Made by a program: the position numbers and the translations under genes. From Prevotella sp. CAG:1058 (GTDB lineage: Bacteria > Bacteroidota > Bacteroidia > Bacteroidales > Bacteroidaceae): a stretch of DNA of 31,418 bases. Positions 27,654-31,418 of the stretch are shown one piece after another; positions within the stretch are counted from its first letter, which is position 1, and every line of letters begins with the position of its first letter. Where the stretch lies: assembly GCA_000433175.1 (NCBI GenBank), contig HF986709.1, positions 1 to 31,418 of the forward strand. Direction: 5' to 3'. Under the pieces are notes generated by a model that worked only from the letters and a program-made list of their open reading frames with translations, made no database searches and was not told the DNA's origin.

Positions 27654-28886
27654 TCACCTCTTTTTAAGAATGCTGTTAACCACACGCACGCTTGACACGA
27701 GCTTGTTGGTGGATGTGAACACGTCAACATTCCACACGTGGGATGAGCGCCCCTTGTGTACGATGGTGCCGACGGCACGCACGGTGTCGCCTTCGTGTGC
27801 CGAAGACACATGGTTGCCGCTGACTTGCATGCCCACGACAATCTCGTCCGGCTGGCAGGCCACCATCGAGCCGAGTCCTGCCACGGTTTCGGCAAGGGCG
27901 AGTGTGGCGCCGCCGTGCAGTATGCCGAAAGGCTGGCGTGTACGCTCGTCAACAGGCATCGTCGCCTCGACGCGTTCGGGCGAAGCGTAAGTGTACTGTA
28001 TGCCAAGGTTGCCCATCAGTGCATGCTTGGTCTGGGCATTAAGGAATTCGAGCGGTATCTCGGAAGCACGCACTTCAGAAAGGATAAGTTTCTCGACAGC
28101 TTGCGCCACTCCGTCTTCCTCGTTAGAGGCCGTAACATAGTCAGCACAGATTTTCACAGAGTCCTGGGCATGCCCCATGGCCACGCCTACTCCAGCCTGC
28201 TGCAACATTGTCACATCGGCAACACCGTCGCCGATGGCTATCACCTCGTCGCGCGTAACACCCAACTGCTCCATAAGCACGCCTAGGGTGTTGGCCTTGT
28301 CGATGCCAAACGGCACAACTTCGAGGAAGTAAGGCTCCGACGGGAACACGTCGAGCACGCCGGCAAGGCGGCGCTTCCAGTGGCTCTCAAGACCGCGCAG
28401 GGCTTCCTCGTCGTCGCTGACCAGCACGCACTTGCACGGCGCGAAGTCGATGGCTATTGAGAATTCAGGCTCTTCCATAATCCTCAAATGGTTCAGCCAA
28501 GCTTCCCTGCGCACATGGATATTGTCGGCATTATTTGTCAGCAGGTAGTCGTCGTGGTAAGTAAAGATCGAGAAATCGTTCTTACGCGCCTTCTTTTCCA
28601 GATAAGGTATCTGCTCAGGATTGATACGCCGCTCGAACAACACTTCGCCGCTATCGGCCTTAATGACCTTGCTTCCGTTGTAAGAAAGGATGAAACCGCC
28701 GAAATGGTCAAGCTCCAACGCCTTTGCGAAAGGCAAAATCCCGGAAGTAGGCCTTCCCGAAGCGAGTACTATGCGCACGCCCGTATGCTGGGCCTTGATA
28801 AGGGTTGACAACGTGCGTTTGCTTATTTCATTTTCATTGTTGAGCAACGTTCCGTCTACATCGAGAACTAATAACTTGTATTTCAT
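27654..28886 (-). CDS. HAD phosphatase fused to a hotdog thioesterase
   Basis: A two-domain enzyme of 410 residues. Residues 1-270 are a Cof-type HAD-IIB phosphatase: nucleophile motif DVDGT with Asp9 and Asp11, Ser43 in ASGRP, Lys197, and GDGVAD at 219-224 (the usual Asn before the last Asp is Ala). Residues about 285-410 are a PaaI/MenI-like hotdog thioesterase with FGILHGGATLALAETVAG; HGG is at 324-326 and the likely catalytic Glu is 333. Similar thioesterases act on 1,4-dihydroxy-2-naphthoyl-CoA in menaquinone synthesis, a plausible but unproved role. The frame is continuous across the junction. It is read from its own good promoter and ends 98 bases before trpS. Confidence 0.88.
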   Translation of the reverse strand: MKYKLLVLDVDGTLLNNENEISKRTLSTLIKAQHTGVRIVLASGRPTSGILPFAKALELDHFGGFILSYNGSKVIKADSGEVLFERRINPEQIPYLEKKARKNDFSIFTYHDDYLLTNNADNIHVRREAWLNHLRIMEEPEFSIAIDFAPCKCVLVSDDEEALRGLESHWKRRLAGVLDVFPSEPYFLEVVPFGIDKANTLGVLMEQLGVTRDEVIAIGDGVADVTMLQQAGVGVAMGHAQDSVKICADYVTASNEEDGVAQAVEKLILSEVRASEIPLEFLNAQTKHALMGNLGIQYTYASPERVEATMPVDERTRQPFGILHGGATLALAETVAGLGSMVACQPDEIVVGMQVSGNHVSSAHEGDTVRAVGTIVHKGRSSHVWNVDVFTSTNKLVSSVRVVNSILKKR

Positions 28887-29003
28887 AGCACATGAGGTTT
28901 ATTATGGTTTCCCGGTTATGGCAAGCCATGCCGCCAAGGCCTGTTGCGGACAATAGCTGCAACAGCTGCCCAAGAACGTGCATGCCGCTCTTCATACCTT
29001 TTG

Positions 29004-29033
29004 CAAATATAAGGAAAAGGTCTTGTAAAACAA
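29004..29033 (-). promoter_or_regulatory. Promoter of the HAD-thioesterase gene
   Basis: The minus strand has TTG at 29031-29033, a 19-base spacer and TATATTTG at 29004-29011, matching the Bacteroidetes consensus. The leader to the ATG at 28886 is about 110 bases. The rest of the 295-base gap (28887-29181) holds only this and the hairpin at 29139-29170. Confidence 0.75.
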
Positions 29034-29138
29034 GGATATCTGGCCAAATATTTCATATTTGACACCATTCAAGCTGAAGCCGCAGCACCTGACAAAGCCC
29101 CATGCCGCCCCGACTAGCCCCACAGGAGTAGTGAAAGC

Positions 29139-29170
29139 CCATGTGACCGCCACCAAGGGCGGTCACATGG
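29139..29170 (-). terminator. Hairpin terminator after the alpha/beta hydrolase
   Basis: Perfect 13-bp arms at 29139-29151 and 29158-29170 with a 6-base loop lie 12 bases past the stop. The minus strand continues with GCTTTC, only a short T-run. Confidence 0.65.
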
Positions 29171-29181
29171 ACATGCGTGTG

Positions 29182-30291
29182 TCACTTCAGATACTTGCGG
29201 TAGAATGCCTCAATCTTGTCGAAAGGTATGGCTTCCATATTGTCGTACAGGTCGGTATGGCTGGCCCCTGGAACTATCAGGAGCTGCTTGTTGTCGCCCT
29301 TGAGCTTCTTGTATGTATCCTCGCTGAAGTAGCGCGAATGTGCCTCGGCGCCATGCACCAGCATAACGGCACTGCGTATCTCGGCTGCGTATGACAGCAG
29401 CGGCATGTTAAGGAACGACAACGACGAGGTAACGTTCCAACCTCCGTTAGAGTTTAGCGAACGCTTATGATAGCCGCGCTTGGTCTTATAGTAAGCATAG
29501 TAATCCTTGACGAACTGCGGAGCGTCTGCCGGCAGCGTGTCGGGCACGCCTCCTGCCAGTGCATACGAACCGTTGCGGTAATCGACCGTGCGCTGGGCGT
29601 TAAGCTGGCAGCGCAGCTTGTAGCGGTCGTCCTCATTGTCGGCGGCGTCAAAATACCCATTGGCCGTAACCCGGCTCATGTCGTACATGGTTGATGCGAC
29701 GGTTGCCTTGATCCGCGTATCGACAGCTGCCGCATTGACTGCCATGCCGCCCCAGCCGCAGATGCCGAGTATGCCTATACGCTCAGGGTCGACGTCGGCA
29801 CGCGAAGCCAGATAGTCAACAGCCGCACAGAAATCTTCTGTATTAATGTCCGGCGACGCCACATAGCGCGGGCTTCCGCCACTCTCGCCTGTAAACGAGG
29901 GGTCGAATGCTATTGTAAGGAAACCCCGCCCTGCCAATTCCTGGGCATACAGGCCCGATGCCTGCTCCTTAACGGCTCCGAACGGGCCGCTTACAGCTAT
30001 CGCCGGAAACTTGCCTTCAGTGTCTTTCGGCATGTAAAGGTCGGCAACGAGCGTTATTCCGTAGCGGTTGTGAAACGTTATCTTGCTGTGGTTCACCCTG
30101 CTACTGGGAGCGAATACCTTGTCCCACTCCTGTGTAACAACAATTTTATCTTCCATAATTGTATCCTTTATTTGATTTTCGTGCCCTGTCAGGTTTACCG
30201 CATTGCAGATGCAAACCGGCATGAAGAGCAGGGCCGTTATCCATTGTCTTACAAGATTTGACTGCATTCTGGGAACACAAAGTTTATTCAT
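29182..30291 (-). CDS. Alpha/beta hydrolase with Cys nucleophile (YcjY/dienelactone-hydrolase-like)
   Basis: A hydrolase of unknown substrate, 369 residues. The oxyanion/nucleophile elbow reads GICGWGG with Cys178 in the place of the usual Ser, as in dienelactone hydrolases and YcjY-type proteins. His345 in GASHTDLYD is the likely catalytic His, and Asp or Glu near 316 (VHGAEAHS) the acid. The N-terminus has a hydrophobic stretch (WITALLFMPVCICNA) that could be a signal peptide; an internal ATG at codon 46 (MEDKIVVTQEWDK) would give a cytoplasmic form closer to many relatives. The ATG overlaps the stop of the upstream oxidoreductase gene (TGATG), so the pair is translationally coupled. Confidence 0.85.
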   Translation of the reverse strand: MNKLCVPRMQSNLVRQWITALLFMPVCICNAVNLTGHENQIKDTIMEDKIVVTQEWDKVFAPSSRVNHSKITFHNRYGITLVADLYMPKDTEGKFPAIAVSGPFGAVKEQASGLYAQELAGRGFLTIAFDPSFTGESGGSPRYVASPDINTEDFCAAVDYLASRADVDPERIGILGICGWGGMAVNAAAVDTRIKATVASTMYDMSRVTANGYFDAADNEDDRYKLRCQLNAQRTVDYRNGSYALAGGVPDTLPADAPQFVKDYYAYYKTKRGYHKRSLNSNGGWNVTSSLSFLNMPLLSYAAEIRSAVMLVHGAEAHSRYFSEDTYKKLKGDNKQLLIVPGASHTDLYDNMEAIPFDKIEAFYRKYLK

Positions 30292-30905
30292 CAGCGTATG
30301 AAGTTAGTCATTATTCCCGGCTCACGTTCAGGTGCGGACAAGCCTGAGTTCTTCAGGCTCTTCAGCATCCATGCCATGTTGCGCCCCAGGGTGCGCATTG
30401 TCTGGAGTCCTTCGGCATCCTGTGACGCCTCGCCCGGCATGCGCCCGTGCACGCTGTTCCAGTATTGTGACGCCACTACGGGCATGTTATTTATGGTGAA
30501 ATACTTGTTCAGGCGGTCGAACGTGGCGCTCGCGCCTCCGCGCCGGCATACCGCAACGGCTGCAGCCGGCTTGTAACGCAACAGCGACGAAGCAGAATAG
30601 AACAACCTGTCAAGGAAGGCGCAGAGCGAACCGTTGGGGCCAGCGTAATATACGGGCGAACCGATTACGATGCCGTCAATAGTCTCGAGTTTCTCCCTTA
30701 CAGTATTATATAGCGTGTCGTTAAACACGCACCGGCCTAGTTCTGCACACTTGTTGCATGCTATGCAACCCTGCACTGCCTTGGCTCCAATCGATACAAT
30801 TTCAGCCTCTACCCCGTTTCCCTCAAGGGCCTTTGCCACTTCAGACAATGCGATGTAAGTGTTGCCCTTGCCACGCGGGCTTCCATTAATCAGTAATACT
30901 TTCAT
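30291..30905 (-). CDS. Flavodoxin-like NAD(P)H-dependent FMN oxidoreductase
   Basis: Probable FMN-dependent reductase. From the ATG at 30903-30905 it has 204 residues; the frame runs 22 codons further upstream, but AAGGAGG at 30915-30921 points to this start. The FMN phosphate loop GSPRGKGNT is at 8-16 and GSPVYYAGPNGSLCAFLDR at 82-100. A Cys cluster, C47-x2-C50-x2-C53-x5-C59, recalls the motif of iron-sulfur flavoproteins, which belong to this family; whether a cluster is bound is not known. It overlaps the alpha/beta hydrolase by one base, so both may act on one substrate or stress. Confidence 0.87.
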   Translation of the reverse strand: MKVLLINGSPRGKGNTYIALSEVAKALEGNGVEAEIVSIGAKAVQGCIACNKCAELGRCVFNDTLYNTVREKLETIDGIVIGSPVYYAGPNGSLCAFLDRLFYSASSLLRYKPAAAVAVCRRGGASATFDRLNKYFTINNMPVVASQYWNSVHGRMPGEASQDAEGLQTMRTLGRNMAWMLKSLKNSGLSAPEREPGIMTNFIR

Positions 30906-30938
30906 TCTTTGTTTCCTCCTTATTATTTCGCCTTGATG

Positions 30939-30946
30939 CAAAGTTA
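30939..30946 (-). promoter_or_regulatory. -7 box of the oxidoreductase-hydrolase operon
   Basis: The minus strand reads TAACTTTG, matching TAnnTTTG, 34 bases before the ATG at 30905. No TTTG is present at the -33 distance. Together with the AAGGAGG motif it supports expression of a two-gene operon. Confidence 0.6.
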
Positions 30947-30983
30947 GCACAAAATATGAAATTGACGTCATCTTAAGTCTTTA

Positions 30984-31022
30984 AAAAAATAAAAAGGCGG
31001 GACTGCCTGATACAGTCCCGCC
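30984..31022 (-). terminator. Intrinsic terminator after the sugar isomerase gene
   Basis: Perfect 10-bp GC-rich arms at 30996-31005 and 31013-31022 with a 7-base loop. The minus strand then runs into an almost unbroken T tract (30984-30995). It lies about 30 bases past the isomerase stop. Confidence 0.9.
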
Positions 31023-31052
31023 CAATATGGCGTACGCCAAAAAGCGTTCACA

Positions 31053-31418
31053 TTATCGTGTCACGATGTCAACCGGCACGTTGAATATCTTGGCGACTTT
31101 CAGTATCGTGTCTATGTGGCGGCCGGTAGCGGCGGCGAAGTGGTGGGTCGGTCCGCATTCGCTCCAGCGTGTAACGAAGTCCCTTGCACCGCAGGTGAAG
31201 CGTGTGCGCATGTTTGTGTCGCCGAACGACAGTATCTTGCCGTCCTCGTTGACGCCTTCAGCCACAACGAACTTGAAGTGTCCCTCACCGTCCTGGGTTA
31301 TCGCGAGATAAGTAACAGGGCCGAGGTAGGGGTAGAACTGTGTCAGGTAGCCGCCACCGGTCTTGCCGTGGAACACCTTGACTATCTTCATCGTCGGTTT
31401 CTTGTCGGAAATGTCGGC
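31053..31418 (-). CDS. L-fucose/L-arabinose isomerase family protein, C-terminal part (cut by window edge)
   Basis: Only the last 122 codons are visible; the frame stays open to the window end (ADISDKKPTMKIVKVFHGKT), so the ATG at 31391 is internal. The sequence fits the C-terminal domain of the fucose/arabinose isomerase family, which interconverts aldoses and ketoses with a divalent metal. Visible landmarks are FHGKTGGGYLTQFYPYLGPV, DTNMRTRFTCGARDFV and RWSECGPTHHFAAATGRHID, where the His pair lies in the conserved GPTHH stretch. Which sugar it uses cannot be told from this fragment. A strong terminator follows the stop. Confidence 0.75.
   Translation of the reverse strand, partial: ADISDKKPTMKIVKVFHGKTGGGYLTQFYPYLGPVTYLAITQDGEGHFKFVVAEGVNEDGKILSFGDTNMRTRFTCGARDFVTRWSECGPTHHFAAATGRHIDTILKVAKIFNVPVDIVTR

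Overview
The window is a stretch of Bacteroidales chromosome, most like Prevotella or a close relative. The evidence is the gene order (rpsL-rpsG-fusA running into S10-spc-alpha genes, with secY-map-infA-rpmJ in the middle), the Cys-poor (zinc-free type) S4, S14 and L36 proteins, several TAnnTTTG-type -7 promoter boxes, a BspA-like leucine-rich-repeat surface protein, and an RHS element of the Bacteroidales type. The genus is inferred; no rRNA gene is present to confirm it.

Positions 1-18407 hold one long minus-strand translation cluster, read from right to left: rpsL, rpsG, fusA, rpsJ, rplC, rplD, rplW, rplB, rpsS, rplV, rpsC, rplP, rpmC, rpsQ, rplN, rplX, rplE, rpsN, rpsH, rplF, rplR, rpsE, rpmD, rplO, secY, map, infA, rpmJ, rpsM, rpsK, rpsD, rpoA, rplQ. 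It starts at a recognisable promoter about 80 bases before rpsL and ends at a strong intrinsic terminator after rplQ. Genes are mostly a few bases apart or overlap by one base. The longer gaps are before rpsG, rpsJ, rpsN, rpsD and rplQ.

Upstream lies a DUF3467 gene (18852-19172) with its own promoter and terminator. Next is an AT-rich minus-strand island (19329-22209): a promoter, a cysteine-containing small protein, an orphan RHS C-terminal tip carrying an HEFGH zinc-protease motif, and two tandem paralogous exported proteins. The layout fits a displaced toxin-tip/immunity cassette. The 815 bases at 22059-22873 are non-coding but busy: an array of degenerate 22-bp repeats, a strong hairpin, a pair of 16-bp direct repeats and the decayed end of an AraC-type regulator.

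Plus-strand genes at 22874-26167 encode two exported proteins (a 520-residue unknown and a BspA-like protein) that share a similar C-terminal tail, followed by hairpins. The remaining genes are on the minus strand: trpS, a HAD phosphatase fused to a hotdog thioesterase, an alpha/beta hydrolase translationally coupled to a flavodoxin-like oxidoreductase, and the 3' end of a sugar isomerase cut by the window edge.

The most interesting part is the RHS tip island and its repeat-rich flank. It sits beside DUF3467-rpsL, where related genomes, as I recall them, carry rpoB-rpoC. Nothing here is clearly a wholly new system; the two candidate immunity families and the 22-bp array are the least explained pieces.
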